A DNA stretch of 64,000 bases from positions 1-64,000 of the IMG/VR virus record IMGVR_UViG_3300042562_000678; one strand, 5' to 3'. Positions 1 through 7,575 of this stretch are shown here, in pieces. Made by a program: the position numbers and the translations under genes. The stretch is from a virus. A model generated the notes under the pieces. It searched no databases and was not told the DNA's origin. It worked only from the letters and a program-made list of their open reading frames with translations. How positions within the stretch are numbered: the first letter of the stretch is position 1; each line of letters begins with the position of its first letter.

Positions 1-1
1 C

Positions 2-67
2 GCCAAGCACATGATTGACGATGCAAAGGCAGAGGACGAAGCACCCACTAACTTGTCCAACACTTGA
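2..67 (+). CDS. 3' end of a truncated gene, product unknown
   Basis: An open frame runs in from the window edge and stops at TGA 65-67. The visible 21 residues end in an acidic, Ala/Asp/Glu-rich tail (DDAKAEDEAP). It lies in the same direction as the following small-gene operon. Too little is visible to name a function. Confidence 0.5.
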   Translation, partial: AKHMIDDAKAEDEAPTNLSNT

Positions 68-113
68 CAGAAGTTTATTTGCGAGGTACATTTTCAAAAA
101 CGGAGAAGCACAA

Positions 114-332
114 ATGCACTACCACACACCGCCCTACGACACGGGCAAAGTAAAGATCGGTCTGCTGTACAAGGGCAGGCCCAACACCATGACGCAAGAC
201 GAGGAGCGCATACAAGCGGCACTGCTTGGCATACGCCCTGATTGGTGCGTCTTAATCGAAGGCGCAATCATCTACGCCGCCGTCGTATTCACTCTTGTTT
301 CCGCCATCTTTTTTCTGCTAGCCAAGGATTAA
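114..332 (+). CDS. small membrane-anchored protein, unknown function
   Basis: 72 residues. The ATG at 114 is preceded by GGAGAAG at 102-108, the ribosome-binding pattern repeated across this genome. A longer reading from 15 has no such site. The N-terminal ~45 residues are soluble; residues ~48-68 (rich in Val, Ile, Phe, Leu) form a single transmembrane helix with only a few residues after it. It is followed 2 nt later by the next gene. It is not related to a family I recognise. Confidence 0.6.
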   Translation: MHYHTPPYDTGKVKIGLLYKGRPNTMTQDEERIQAALLGIRPDWCVLIEGAIIYAAVVFTLVSAIFFLLAKD

Positions 333-334
333 AA

Positions 335-976
335 ATGCCAGACCTTCAAACCGCATTGACCACCGCAATCAAGAACCAAGTTTTATCAACCACCATCAAC
401 GAATGGGAAGAAGAGGAGCAGCAGACTATGCAAGCACAACCACAGGAACAGACACCAATCGTGCAAACAAAAATCAACGGCAACAGCAAACTCACCCTCA
501 CGGGCAACCTATCCAAAGACATCTTCGTCTACATCAGAGACAACCCTGGCTGCTTACGCGCCGATATACGAAAGGTGTTTATCGAGGCGGGTTTTAAAGA
601 GGCTTCAATAGGCTCCCTCGTCTCGCAAATGGTTCGCAACAAAATGGTGAGCACCAACGAGGTGGGCAACCTCGAAGCAAAACGCGTTTACTACAAGCCC
701 TTGGTCAGCGGAACCAAGAGAAAAGAGATGAACAAGAAGCTGGGCATAGCCCGCGACAAGCCCAAAGCCACAAAGCCCAAGGCGCAAGGCATCGCCGCGC
801 TGGCTCCCGAGCCTACCCAGGATATAGACAAGGGCCGAGAAGCGCTGGATAGGGTGCTGGCCAAGCCTGTGCTTGAAGCGCGTGCTGTGTACGATGCGCT
901 GTGCCTGTTGCGTGGCCTGGATGTGGGGGACGCCCGCTATATGTACGCCGAGTTGCACAAACTGTTCGGGGGTTGA
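335..976 (+). CDS. winged-helix-like protein, unknown function
   Basis: 213 residues, with the start 2 nt after the preceding stop. Residues ~60-125 read like a small winged-helix fold: helix, a turn with 'NPGCLRADIRKVF', a recognition-type helix 'ASIGSLVSQMVRNKMV', then a beta hairpin ending 'KRVYYKPL'. The middle is Lys/Ala/Pro rich and linker-like. The C-terminal ~45 residues (from 'REALDRVLAKPV') form a separate helical domain. DNA binding is an inference from the wHTH-like pattern only. Confidence 0.6.
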   Translation: MPDLQTALTTAIKNQVLSTTINEWEEEEQQTMQAQPQEQTPIVQTKINGNSKLTLTGNLSKDIFVYIRDNPGCLRADIRKVFIEAGFKEASIGSLVSQMVRNKMVSTNEVGNLEAKRVYYKPLVSGTKRKEMNKKLGIARDKPKATKPKAQGIAALAPEPTQDIDKGREALDRVLAKPVLEARAVYDALCLLRGLDVGDARYMYAELHKLFGG

Positions 977-1099
977 ATGGAAACAATCGCAACAACAATT
1001 ATCTTGGGGTTCATAGGTGTGGTGGTTGCTGGCCTTGTGCTGGTAGCACTGATGCACCTGTGGTTCTGGATGGATGAGAACGAAAGGGGGGATAGATGA
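977..1099 (+). CDS. 40-aa single-pass membrane peptide
   Basis: The ATG follows the previous TGA directly (TGAATG). Residues ~5-32 are almost entirely hydrophobic (Ile, Val, Leu, Gly, Phe, Trp), a single transmembrane helix, followed by a short charged tail. The stop overlaps the next start by 4 nt (ATGA), which supports a translated, coupled mini-gene. The function is unknown. Confidence 0.5.
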   Translation: METIATTIILGFIGVVVAGLVLVALMHLWFWMDENERGDR

Positions 1100-1263
1100 G
1101 AAAGATATGGTTCACCACCGACGACTACGGCGATCTGATTCGGTTTGTTGTGACTGCCAGCGGTGTGCGCTTTTGGTATCCCGCAGTGGACAGGAAAACC
1201 CATGCGCTGTTTGCGTCATGGGGTGATGTGGATGAATGGGGTTCACCCAAGGAGAGAACATGA
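1096..1263 (+). CDS. 55-aa hypothetical protein
   Basis: Begins in an ATGA overlap with the previous gene and ends in another with the next. It is aromatic-rich (six Trp) with mixed charges and a predicted beta-strand character. There is no signal or membrane segment and the family is not recognised. The coupling at both ends is the main support for it being a gene. Confidence 0.5.
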   Translation: MRKIWFTTDDYGDLIRFVVTASGVRFWYPAVDRKTHALFASWGDVDEWGSPKERT

Positions 1264-1589
1264 ACATTGAAGAATTGAAGATGATTTTGGAGACGATCAA
1301 CACCACCACGGGGTTGGCTAAAGACATGGGCACAACATGGGTTTGGTTGCACTACGGGTTCAAGGCGTTGGAGGGATTTGCTTGGCTTGTTGGCATTGCT
1401 ATGGTTATATATAGCGTTTACCGGATGATGAGAATGATGAGCAACGCTGACATAGACACCGCATTCATGCGGTCATGCCGAGATAAGCTGGGCATTGGTA
1501 GCACTGGAATTATGACGGAGGCAGAGCATTACGCAACGACCACCAAGATCATGGAGTTGATTGACCAACACAGGCGGGAGCAGAAATGA
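1260..1589 (+). CDS. membrane protein, unknown function
   Basis: 109 residues. The ATG at 1260 is inside an ATGA overlap and is preceded by GGAGAG at 1251. Residues ~40-62 ('FAWLVGIAMVIYSVY') form one transmembrane helix. The remainder is soluble and helical, ending in a charged tail. It belongs to the chain of coupled early genes; no family is recognised. Confidence 0.6.
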   Translation: MNIEELKMILETINTTTGLAKDMGTTWVWLHYGFKALEGFAWLVGIAMVIYSVYRMMRMMSNADIDTAFMRSCRDKLGIGSTGIMTEAEHYATTTKIMELIDQHRREQK

Positions 1590-1837
1590 AAGACCCAGAA
1601 GACGAAGCATTTGAGAAGTTGGCCTTGAAGCAGGGCCAATGGGAACACACCAGCGGCTGGCGCAAGAAGCAGATCGCACACATGGATGTCCACTCACACC
1701 CCGCAGAGTTTGTACACCTGCACCGCAACGACACCATCGAAGAGGTAGCACAGCATCTGGAAACAAAATTCACAGGGCCGTTCGGTCGTGACACAGTGCA
1801 GTCGTTCGCAACATTTGTTAGGAGCATGAAGAAATGA
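1586..1837 (+). CDS. 83-aa hypothetical protein
   Basis: Starts in an ATGA overlap. It is soluble, His-rich in the middle ('HMDVHSHPAEFVHLHRND'), with a helical C-terminus. No metal-binding spacing is clear enough to name a fold. Coupled to both neighbours. Confidence 0.6.
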   Translation: MKDPEDEAFEKLALKQGQWEHTSGWRKKQIAHMDVHSHPAEFVHLHRNDTIEEVAQHLETKFTGPFGRDTVQSFATFVRSMKK

Positions 1838-2076
1838 ACAACCCACCAGCATTTCCAGGCAAACAAAAAGCACTGCTCATAAAGTCTGAACATTCAGACA
1901 TTGCCAAAGAATATGAGATTGACCAAAACGGCATGACCCTGCGCGATTACTTTGCGGCAAAGGCGATGCAAGGACTGCTGTCAGACCCTGACTGGCGGCA
2001 GGACATGGACTTTGAAGAAACGGCCCACGCCGCATACAAACAAGCAGACGCAATGCTGAAAGCGAGGGAAGCATGA
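1834..2076 (+). CDS. small phage/prophage protein with TLRDYFAAKAM motif
   Basis: 80 residues, ATGA overlaps on both sides. The stretch 'GMTLRDYFAAKAMQG' (about residues 34-48) followed by a helical region with 'AYKQADAMLKAR' is a pattern seen in many small phage and prophage accessory proteins of unknown function. No catalytic residues are apparent. Confidence 0.7.
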   Translation: MNNPPAFPGKQKALLIKSEHSDIAKEYEIDQNGMTLRDYFAAKAMQGLLSDPDWRQDMDFEETAHAAYKQADAMLKAREA

Positions 2077-2297
2077 AATACAGAAAGAAACCAGTGGTCA
2101 TTGAGGCCACCCAGTGGTTCAAGATGGGCGACCACCCTGCGGTCTTTATGGGGAGGCTTGGAATTCTTCCGCTTATCGAAACGCTTGAAGGTCTTCACAC
2201 AGTCACCCCCGGCGACTGGATCATCACTGGCGTGAAGGGCGAACACTACCCTTGCAAGCCCGACATTTTTGAGATGACTTATGAGGTGGCTGAATGA
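2073..2297 (+). CDS. small conserved phage protein with PGDWIITGVKGE motif
   Basis: 74 residues, in coupled overlaps. It begins 'MKYRKKPVVIEATQW' and carries 'TPGDWIITGVKGEHYPCKPDIFEMTYE' in two parts. This is a very widespread signature of short phage proteins, probably a small beta fold. No function is established that I can name. Confidence 0.75.
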   Translation: MKYRKKPVVIEATQWFKMGDHPAVFMGRLGILPLIETLEGLHTVTPGDWIITGVKGEHYPCKPDIFEMTYEVAE

Positions 2298-2497
2298 CAC
2301 CGCCCGTGAAAAACTATGTTCCTCTTGTGCCAGACCACAGACTGGTGGAAGTCATTCGAGGGTATATATCAGAGCGCTCAGACGAAACAACTCGGCCCGA
2401 TCTCAACAATGAACACAACTTATTGGAATTGGCAAGGCTTATCACCGATGAGTGCCAAGCAAGAATCCCATTGTGGGAATTGGAGAAAAACGCATGA
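2294..2497 (+). CDS. 67-aa hypothetical protein
   Basis: Starts and ends in 4-nt overlaps. It is a soluble helical protein with Arg/Glu-rich amphipathic segments. No recognised family. Confidence 0.55.
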   Translation: MTPPVKNYVPLVPDHRLVEVIRGYISERSDETTRPDLNNEHNLLELARLITDECQARIPLWELEKNA

Positions 2498-2709
2498 CCC
2501 CAACACCACGACTGCGCTTTGTTGAGCGCGACAGTTATTCACGCAACGGTGAGCATTTTCGTGAGCCGCACAAAGTCCGCATCCTCCAGCAATGGTGGGA
2601 AGTCGGAAATATAAAGCTGGCAATTCATGTTACCGACAAAGACGGAAACACTTTGCCATCACCCAATCGTGGCGAATGGCGTGATGTACCACTGGAGAAA
2701 GAAGCATGA
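2494..2709 (+). CDS. 71-aa hypothetical protein
   Basis: The start at ATG 2494 is inside an ATGA overlap; a longer in-frame reading from 2452 would intrude into the preceding gene and is not needed. It is a charged, beta-rich sequence with 'VRILQQWWEVG' and 'NRGEWRDVPLE', typical of small phage proteins. Function unknown. Confidence 0.55.
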   Translation: MTPTPRLRFVERDSYSRNGEHFREPHKVRILQQWWEVGNIKLAIHVTDKDGNTLPSPNRGEWRDVPLEKEA

Positions 2710-2861
2710 GCAAAGAAGAAGCACTCGCCATAATCAAACTGTTGTCGGCATTGGAGTCATGGGCATTCAGTACAAAAACCATGCTCCCCGACTATTTGCA
2801 CGATGACCTTTGTGTGGCGGTAAAAAAACTTGAAAACATTGTTTTGGAGAAGAACACATGA
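2706..2861 (+). CDS. 51-aa hypothetical protein
   Basis: Coupled by ATGA at both ends. The sequence is two short amphipathic helices ('EEALAIIKLLSALESWA' and 'HDDLCVAVKKLENIVL'). The function is unknown. Short length keeps confidence moderate, but the unbroken chain of overlaps supports translation. Confidence 0.5.
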   Translation: MSKEEALAIIKLLSALESWAFSTKTMLPDYLHDDLCVAVKKLENIVLEKNT

Positions 2862-3013
2862 CCGATGAAAAACCAGCACCTCGCCCCTGCCAATCATGGT
2901 GGGATTGGTATTTGTCACCGCCAGAAAACTGGAATGAAAAATACGGGGATGCGTTTGTCTGGACGGCGCAAGAAAAAGCATTGATGCAACAACTCAAGGA
3001 AAACAATAAATGA
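2858..3013 (+). CDS. 51-aa Trp-rich hypothetical protein
   Basis: Coupled to both neighbours by 4-nt overlaps. It has five Trp residues within 51, including 'SWWDWYLSPPENW', and a helical C-terminus. No family recognised. Confidence 0.5.
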   Translation: MTDEKPAPRPCQSWWDWYLSPPENWNEKYGDAFVWTAQEKALMQQLKENNK

Positions 3014-3204
3014 ACGCAAAAGACGAACTTACCAAGCTACTCATGGAAAGCTATGACCGAGGGGTTAAAGACGGGCTTCAAACAATCCTGCAACTCATCA
3101 AGGAACTGCGCCCTGCGATCAGCCCGATGGAGGGGCTGGGCAAGGCCAAGACCACACATGAGTGGTTCGACATTTTGGTTAAAGACATTGAGGAGAAAAT
3201 ATGA
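3010..3204 (+). CDS. 64-aa hypothetical protein
   Basis: Starts in an ATGA overlap and ends in another. It is mostly helical, with 'DGLQTILQLIKELR' followed by a Gly/Pro break and a second amphipathic helix. No motif points to a function. Confidence 0.5.
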   Translation: MNAKDELTKLLMESYDRGVKDGLQTILQLIKELRPAISPMEGLGKAKTTHEWFDILVKDIEEKI

Positions 3205-3353
3205 AAGCAAGACAAGTATTTCAAGCACTGATGTCCTCAAAGGGATACACCCATGCTGATTTACACATGACAGGCGACAAGTACACCAATCCAGCCATGC
3301 AGGGCAGGTGGAATTATTTCCTGGCAGGTTGGGAAATGAGAGGTGTACTGTGA
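3201..3353 (+). CDS. 50-aa hypothetical protein
   Basis: ATG at 3201 overlaps the previous stop by 4 nt and is preceded by GAGGAGA. The protein is helical and aromatic. Its TGA overlaps a GTG start of the next gene (GTGA), so coupling continues. Function unknown. Confidence 0.5.
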   Translation: MKARQVFQALMSSKGYTHADLHMTGDKYTNPAMQGRWNYFLAGWEMRGVL

Positions 3354-4105
3354 TTTTTCTATTCAAGAAACGCAAGCTGGTGATCGACATGCTCACCTGT
3401 CGGCAGATGGTGTTCGATGCAGCCAAGCCCAAGGCAGCAGCCCACTTCTACCCGCAGTGGTGGAAGGATTTGAAGCTGGAGATACCCATCCAGAACAGTC
3501 TGTTTCCCACTGCCACCATGAAGCGGTGCATGGGTCTGGTCGATCACTACAAGCACGGCATCGTTCAACCGCTGTGGTCTGACTACACGCTGGAAGTGGG
3601 CGCTGTTGGTGACCCATTCTGGCAAGGTCAATTCTCTGACAGCACGAGCACCATGAGCCAGCACCCTGCGATACTGCGCGGTTCGTTTGCGCCCGAGTCC
3701 CACTACTGCCACATGAAGTTCGACAACCCCTGGGTCACAAGCTGTAAAGAGGATGTTTACTTCAAGTGGGAGCAGCCGACATGGAGTATGCCAAGCCTGT
3801 CCAGCTACATCTTGTTGCCAGGAACGACTGAGTTCAAGTACCAGTACTCCATGAATGTGAACGTGCTGTTCATCAAGGGGGCAACCAAGACCACGCACCG
3901 CTTGAAGTTTGGCCAGCCGTTGGTACACCTGACGCCGTTGACCGAGCGCCCGATTGATCTGCGGCATCACATGGTTACGAGGGAGGAGTACAACAAGTAC
4001 ATGCAAGGCGAGAAGCTGAGTAACGTCAACCGCTACCGCGATTACCGCAGGGTGCGCGAGTCCGAGGAAAGCAAATGCCCGTTTGGGTTTGGGGGAAAGA
4101 CATGA
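3350..4105 (+). CDS. conserved phage protein of unknown function, ~250 aa
   Basis: 251 residues from a GTG start in a GTGA overlap; an ATG at 3308 in the same frame would overlap the upstream gene and seems less likely. The pattern 'HFYPQWWKDLKLE', then 'ATMKRCMGLVDHYKHGIVQPLWSDYTLEVG' (split here), a central 'WEQPTWSMPS' region and a C-terminal 'YNKYMQGEK' helix resembles a class of conserved proteins of marine and freshwater phages. These have no experimentally defined role that I know. It is beta-rich, with no membrane segment. Confidence 0.65.
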   Translation: MIFLFKKRKLVIDMLTCRQMVFDAAKPKAAAHFYPQWWKDLKLEIPIQNSLFPTATMKRCMGLVDHYKHGIVQPLWSDYTLEVGAVGDPFWQGQFSDSTSTMSQHPAILRGSFAPESHYCHMKFDNPWVTSCKEDVYFKWEQPTWSMPSLSSYILLPGTTEFKYQYSMNVNVLFIKGATKTTHRLKFGQPLVHLTPLTERPIDLRHHMVTREEYNKYMQGEKLSNVNRYRDYRRVRESEESKCPFGFGGKT

Positions 4106-4347
4106 GCAAATGGGATGACCACAAAGGCAAGGGCAATACCGCCTTCAATATGCTGGCGCAAGCCAGTGACGTTGCGAAGCTGACACGCGAGACCAACACC
4201 TGGATGCACAGCCGGGGAAAGATGTGCTGGAAATGCCAGAAACAGTCCGTGCCAGAAAAGGGGTGCATCGTAAATCTACAGATGGGGCTTCACAAATACG
4301 TGTGCAAGCCCTGCGTTGACGCACGCAAAGCAAAGGAAGCCACATGA
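4102..4347 (+). CDS. small zinc-ribbon protein
   Basis: 81 residues. ATG 4102 overlaps the previous stop (ATGA); a start at 4075 is possible but would overlap by 31 nt. Two CxxC pairs, 'CWKC' near residue 43 and 'CKPC' near residue 70, could bind a zinc ion as a zinc ribbon. The N-terminus is soluble. Nucleic-acid or protein binding is inferred, not shown. Confidence 0.6.
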   Translation: MSKWDDHKGKGNTAFNMLAQASDVAKLTRETNTWMHSRGKMCWKCQKQSVPEKGCIVNLQMGLHKYVCKPCVDARKAKEAT

Positions 4348-4565
4348 CAAAAGATGAAGAATTAAAAGCGCTGATTGAAGACCTGCGCTTAAACCACGAG
4401 TACTGCCCCAAAGAAGTTATCTTGCAAGCTGCCGATGAATTGGAAAGACTGCAACGGGGGGTTGAGTCTTTGTACGACAGGTACATGCAGGTGTGCCGAC
4501 AGCGTGAGGAGTTGCTGGACACGCAAAGGTCTATGGTCGAGGCCATGAGGGGGAGAATTCAATGA
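4344..4565 (+). CDS. 73-aa coiled-coil hypothetical protein
   Basis: Coupled by ATGA at both ends. Nearly the whole protein is a heptad-like helix with alternating Leu/Glu/Arg ('ADELERLQRGVESLYDRY'). Such small coiled-coil proteins are common in phage early operons. Function unknown. Confidence 0.55.
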   Translation: MTKDEELKALIEDLRLNHEYCPKEVILQAADELERLQRGVESLYDRYMQVCRQREELLDTQRSMVEAMRGRIQ

Positions 4566-4783
4566 AGGGCGGCGCAAGGCCGGGGAGTGGGCGCAAGCCC
4601 ACACTGATTGATGAGCGCCGAACACTGGTGCTGCACAGCCAGGGCGTGTCGATGCGTGAGATTGCCGAGCGATTTGGTGTTAGCCTTCAGGCCATCAAAT
4701 ACTTTTTCAAGAAACGAAGGAAGCAACATGGCCATGACCCCCGAAGCCAAAGTCAAGAAGGCAGTCAAGCGACTGCTCGATGA
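4562..4783 (+). CDS. helix-turn-helix DNA-binding protein
   Basis: 73 residues. It begins 'MKGGARPGSGRKP', a basic lead often seen in phage HTH and small-terminase-like proteins. The HTH follows at about residues 31-50: 'SMREIAERFGVSLQAIKYFF', with the Gly turn and hydrophobic spacing of a classic HTH. The C-terminus is basic. Its last 56 nt overlap the next gene in another frame. It probably binds DNA as a regulator; the target is unknown. Confidence 0.65.
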   Translation: MKGGARPGSGRKPTLIDERRTLVLHSQGVSMREIAERFGVSLQAIKYFFKKRRKQHGHDPRSQSQEGSQATAR

Positions 4784-5027
4784 CAACGCGGTGTACCACT
4801 TCTCGCCTGTGCAAAACGGCATGGGCAGGGCTGGCATACCAGACATCATCTGCTGTTACTTTGGCACGTTCATCGCCATCGAGTGCAAGGCGGGCAACGG
4901 CAAGACCACCGCGCTGCAAGACATGGAGCTGGCCAAGATACAGCAGGCCGGGGGGACGGCACTGGTTATCAACGAGGAGAACATTGAATTGGTAAAACAA
5001 ACTTTAAAGGAACTGCTATGCGAATAA
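4728..5027 (+). CDS. VRR-NUC-type PD-(D/E)XK nuclease
   Basis: 99 residues, close to the minimal length of the stand-alone virus-type VRR_NUC domain. Catalytic pattern: Glu in the N-terminal helix ('PEAKVKKAVKRLL'), 'GIPDII' with the metal-binding Asp, and 'IAIECKAG' with the E-x-K pair, then 'LQDMELAKIQQAGG', the typical downstream helix. Such nucleases are Holliday-junction or flap type. It sits just ahead of DNA polymerase, consistent with DNA recombination or replication. The start at ATG 4728 lies behind GAAGGAAG. Confidence 0.8.
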   Translation: MAMTPEAKVKKAVKRLLDDNAVYHFSPVQNGMGRAGIPDIICCYFGTFIAIECKAGNGKTTALQDMELAKIQQAGGTALVINEENIELVKQTLKELLCE

Positions 5028-5293
5028 CACAAGAGGACATAGAACGCCGAGTGGCATCTATGACCGATGCCCAAAAGGACCACTTCAAAACGCTGGTGTA
5101 CGCACTGCTCCAGTGCTACGCTGAGGACAAGCACGCTGCTGTCATTGTGCTGGGCGACTTAACTGACGAGACCGCCAGCGTGGTCACGGTCAACTGCAAC
5201 GAGATGGATGCCGCCACGCTGCTGCTGGCAGCAGACAACTTCTTTAACTACATCAACATGCGTGAAGCACCACCCAAAGAGGCCATGAATTGA
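5018..5293 (+). CDS. 91-aa hypothetical protein
   Basis: Overlaps the nuclease end by 10 nt and ends in a TTGA overlap with DNA polymerase. It is an alpha/beta sequence with 'KHAAVIVLGDLTDETASVVTVN' split by a turn and a helical C-terminus. No motif identified; association with replication is by position only. Confidence 0.6.
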   Translation: MRITQEDIERRVASMTDAQKDHFKTLVYALLQCYAEDKHAAVIVLGDLTDETASVVTVNCNEMDAATLLLAADNFFNYINMREAPPKEAMN

Positions 5294-7266
5294 GTAAACC
5301 ATTTGAACGCGCCATCGTGCTGGACTTTGAAACTGCCTGGGGGCGCGGCGTGAAGCTGGGCTTTTCTTGCCAGACCATGGAGGAGTACATACGCGACCCC
5401 CGCTTCAAGGCGTGGGGACTGTCTTGGAAAGAGCTTGGCGGCGAAGCACCCGCAGTATGGGTGACACGCAAGGACTTGCCTGAGTTCTTCAAGTCAATCG
5501 ACTGGAGCACCACCGCTGTCATGGCACAAAACGCAGGGTTCGACGTGTCGATCATGGAGTGGCACTACGACGCACACCCAGCGTTCATCATGGACACGCT
5601 GTCTATGGGCCGGGCACTGCGCGGTGTGGAGGTGGGCAACAGCTTGGCCAAGCTGGCCAAAGACCTGGGCCTGCCACCCAAGGGGGACGGGCTGTCGCCA
5701 TCCGAGAACATACTGGACGAGCTGCCTGCGGATGTGGAGAACACACTGGCCGAGTATTGCTGCCATGACACATGGCTGTGTGAACAGATTTTCTTTGGTC
5801 TTGGCGGCTGGGACTACCCGAGGAAAGAACTTCAACTCATCGACATGACGCTCAAGATGTACACACGCCCCGTGTTGCAGCTTGACCAGCAGATGTTGAT
5901 ACAAGCATTGACAGAGGAAGGAAACATACGTGAAGCGCTACTACAACGTCTTAACATCGATGAGTCTGAGCTTGCGTCAAACCCTAAGTTTGCGCAGATT
6001 CTTACAAACCTTGGCGTTACACCCCCGACAAAAATCAGTAAGACCACAGGTAAGCAAACGCTTGCCCTGGCAAAAAACGATGCGCTCTTCCAAGCCCTCC
6101 TCAATGGTTCGAACGAAGATGTTGCGCTCCTTTGCGAAGCGCGTCTCAAAGTTAAATCCACCACCGAGCGCACAAGGGCTCAGAGATTCCTTGACATTAG
6201 TCAACGCGGCCCCTTACCAGTCCCTCTCTCCTACTACGGTGCGCAGACTGGCAGGTGGACAGCGGCCAAGGGCAGTGCCATCAACATGCAAAACCTCAAG
6301 CGCGGTTCGTTCTTACGTAAAGCAATTATGGCTCCCGAGGGGTATCAACTCGTCGTTGGCGACTTATCGCAGATTGAACCGCGAGTGCTTGCATGGCTAT
6401 CAGATTACACAGATATGCTCGACATCTTCCGCGCTGGGGGTGACCCTTATGCCGCGTTCGGCGCTCAAATGTTTAACATACCAGGGCTTACCAAAGAGTC
6501 TCATCCAGACCTGCGCCAATCTGCAAAGTCAGCGCTACTCGGGTGCGGCTATGGTCTGGGCTGGTCGTCGTTCGCGTCACAGCTTCTTACGGGATTCCTT
6601 GGGGCTCCCCCGGTTCGCTACGAGAGGGCGTTCTCTAAAGCGTTGAACGTCAACAAGGACATGGCCGAGCGGTTCTTGGAGTGGTCCGAAACCGAGATCA
6701 AGCTACGGGATATCCCGCACACCTGTACCTACGCGGAGTTGGTGCACCACGCCATTGCAGCCAAGCGCATCATCGACATCTACCGTGCCACCGCGTCTCC
6801 TGTTGTCTCATTCTGGGACATGTGCTCCAGCCTGTTGGTGTCGGCCCTGGTCAACGGCAAAGAACACACGCACAAGTGCTTGACATTCAGGAAGGGTGAA
6901 ATAGAATTGCCAAACGGGATGTGCTTGCGCTACCCCGATCTGCGTGAAGTCAAAGATGAAAAAGGTAGGAGCCAGTGGGTATACGGGCCAGACGCTACCA
7001 AGTTGTATGCTGGAAAGATAACGAACAATGTGACCCAAGCTTTGGCGCGGGTGGTGATGACAGACGGAATGCTGCGGGTTGGTAAAAGATACCCCGTGGT
7101 TGGAACGGTGCATGATGAGCTGATTGCGCTCGTGCCCGACAGTGAAGTGGAAGAAGCCAAGACTTGGGTCTTGGAACAAATGACAATGGAGCCGCGCTAC
7201 ATGCCCGGTGTCCCATTGTCCGCTGACGGTGGTGCTCACCGTAGATATGGAGAAGCAAAGAACTAA
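5290..7266 (+). CDS. family A DNA polymerase with 3'-5' exonuclease domain
   Basis: 658 residues from a TTG start overlapping the previous stop (TTGA). The N-terminal DnaQ-like exonuclease shows Exo I 'DFET' (11-14), Exo II 'NAGFDVSI' (~79) and Exo III 'YCCHDT' (~153), so proofreading should be active. The polymerase part shows 'GRWTAAKG', motif A 'DLSQIEPR' (~357), motif B with Arg/Lys and 'LLGCGYGLGW' (~413-430) and motif C 'VHDEL' (~607). Length and layout fit the stand-alone phage PolA-like replicative enzymes. It extends DNA primed by the downstream primase-helicase. Confidence 0.95.
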   Translation: MSKPFERAIVLDFETAWGRGVKLGFSCQTMEEYIRDPRFKAWGLSWKELGGEAPAVWVTRKDLPEFFKSIDWSTTAVMAQNAGFDVSIMEWHYDAHPAFIMDTLSMGRALRGVEVGNSLAKLAKDLGLPPKGDGLSPSENILDELPADVENTLAEYCCHDTWLCEQIFFGLGGWDYPRKELQLIDMTLKMYTRPVLQLDQQMLIQALTEEGNIREALLQRLNIDESELASNPKFAQILTNLGVTPPTKISKTTGKQTLALAKNDALFQALLNGSNEDVALLCEARLKVKSTTERTRAQRFLDISQRGPLPVPLSYYGAQTGRWTAAKGSAINMQNLKRGSFLRKAIMAPEGYQLVVGDLSQIEPRVLAWLSDYTDMLDIFRAGGDPYAAFGAQMFNIPGLTKESHPDLRQSAKSALLGCGYGLGWSSFASQLLTGFLGAPPVRYERAFSKALNVNKDMAERFLEWSETEIKLRDIPHTCTYAELVHHAIAAKRIIDIYRATASPVVSFWDMCSSLLVSALVNGKEHTHKCLTFRKGEIELPNGMCLRYPDLREVKDEKGRSQWVYGPDATKLYAGKITNNVTQALARVVMTDGMLRVGKRYPVVGTVHDELIALVPDSEVEEAKTWVLEQMTMEPRYMPGVPLSADGGAHRRYGEAKN

Positions 7267-7575
7267 ATGGAAATAACACTACCAAAGAAAGTAAAGGTAG
7301 GGGACAAGTGGTACAGCGTTGAAGTTGTCGAGGCCATGAAGGACAAAGACGACATGGGGCGCGTTCACTACCCCGAACAGAAAATAAAGATTGGTTTGCG
7401 AAACAACCGAACCGGGCGCAAATTCTCGTCCGAGTCGGTCAAAGAAACTTTTTGGCACGAGCTGGTGCACGCCATCCTTGAGGACATGCGTGAACACAAA
7501 CTCAACAACCGAGAAGACTTTGTAGAAGGTTTTGCTGCCCGCCTTGCCATAGCCATAGAGACTGCGAGATTCTGA
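7267..7575 (+). CDS. small HExxH zinc-metallopeptidase-like protein
   Basis: 102 residues, starting directly after the polymerase stop. 'ETFWHELVHAIL' (about residues 59-70) is the HExxH zinc signature. 'NREDFVEGFAARLA' downstream offers a Glu as third ligand, as in M78/SprT-like gluzincin families. A short N-terminal beta region precedes the helix. Minimal phage proteins of this type are common but their substrate is unknown. Peptidase activity is inferred from the motif. Confidence 0.7.
   Translation: MEITLPKKVKVGDKWYSVEVVEAMKDKDDMGRVHYPEQKIKIGLRNNRTGRKFSSESVKETFWHELVHAILEDMREHKLNNREDFVEGFAARLAIAIETARF

Noticed and set aside
605-1057. 150-codon - strand frame opposite the wHTH-like gene
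   Set aside because: Antisense, no RBS, Cys/His-rich by complement of the Ala/Lys codons; the + strand genes are coupled and continuous.
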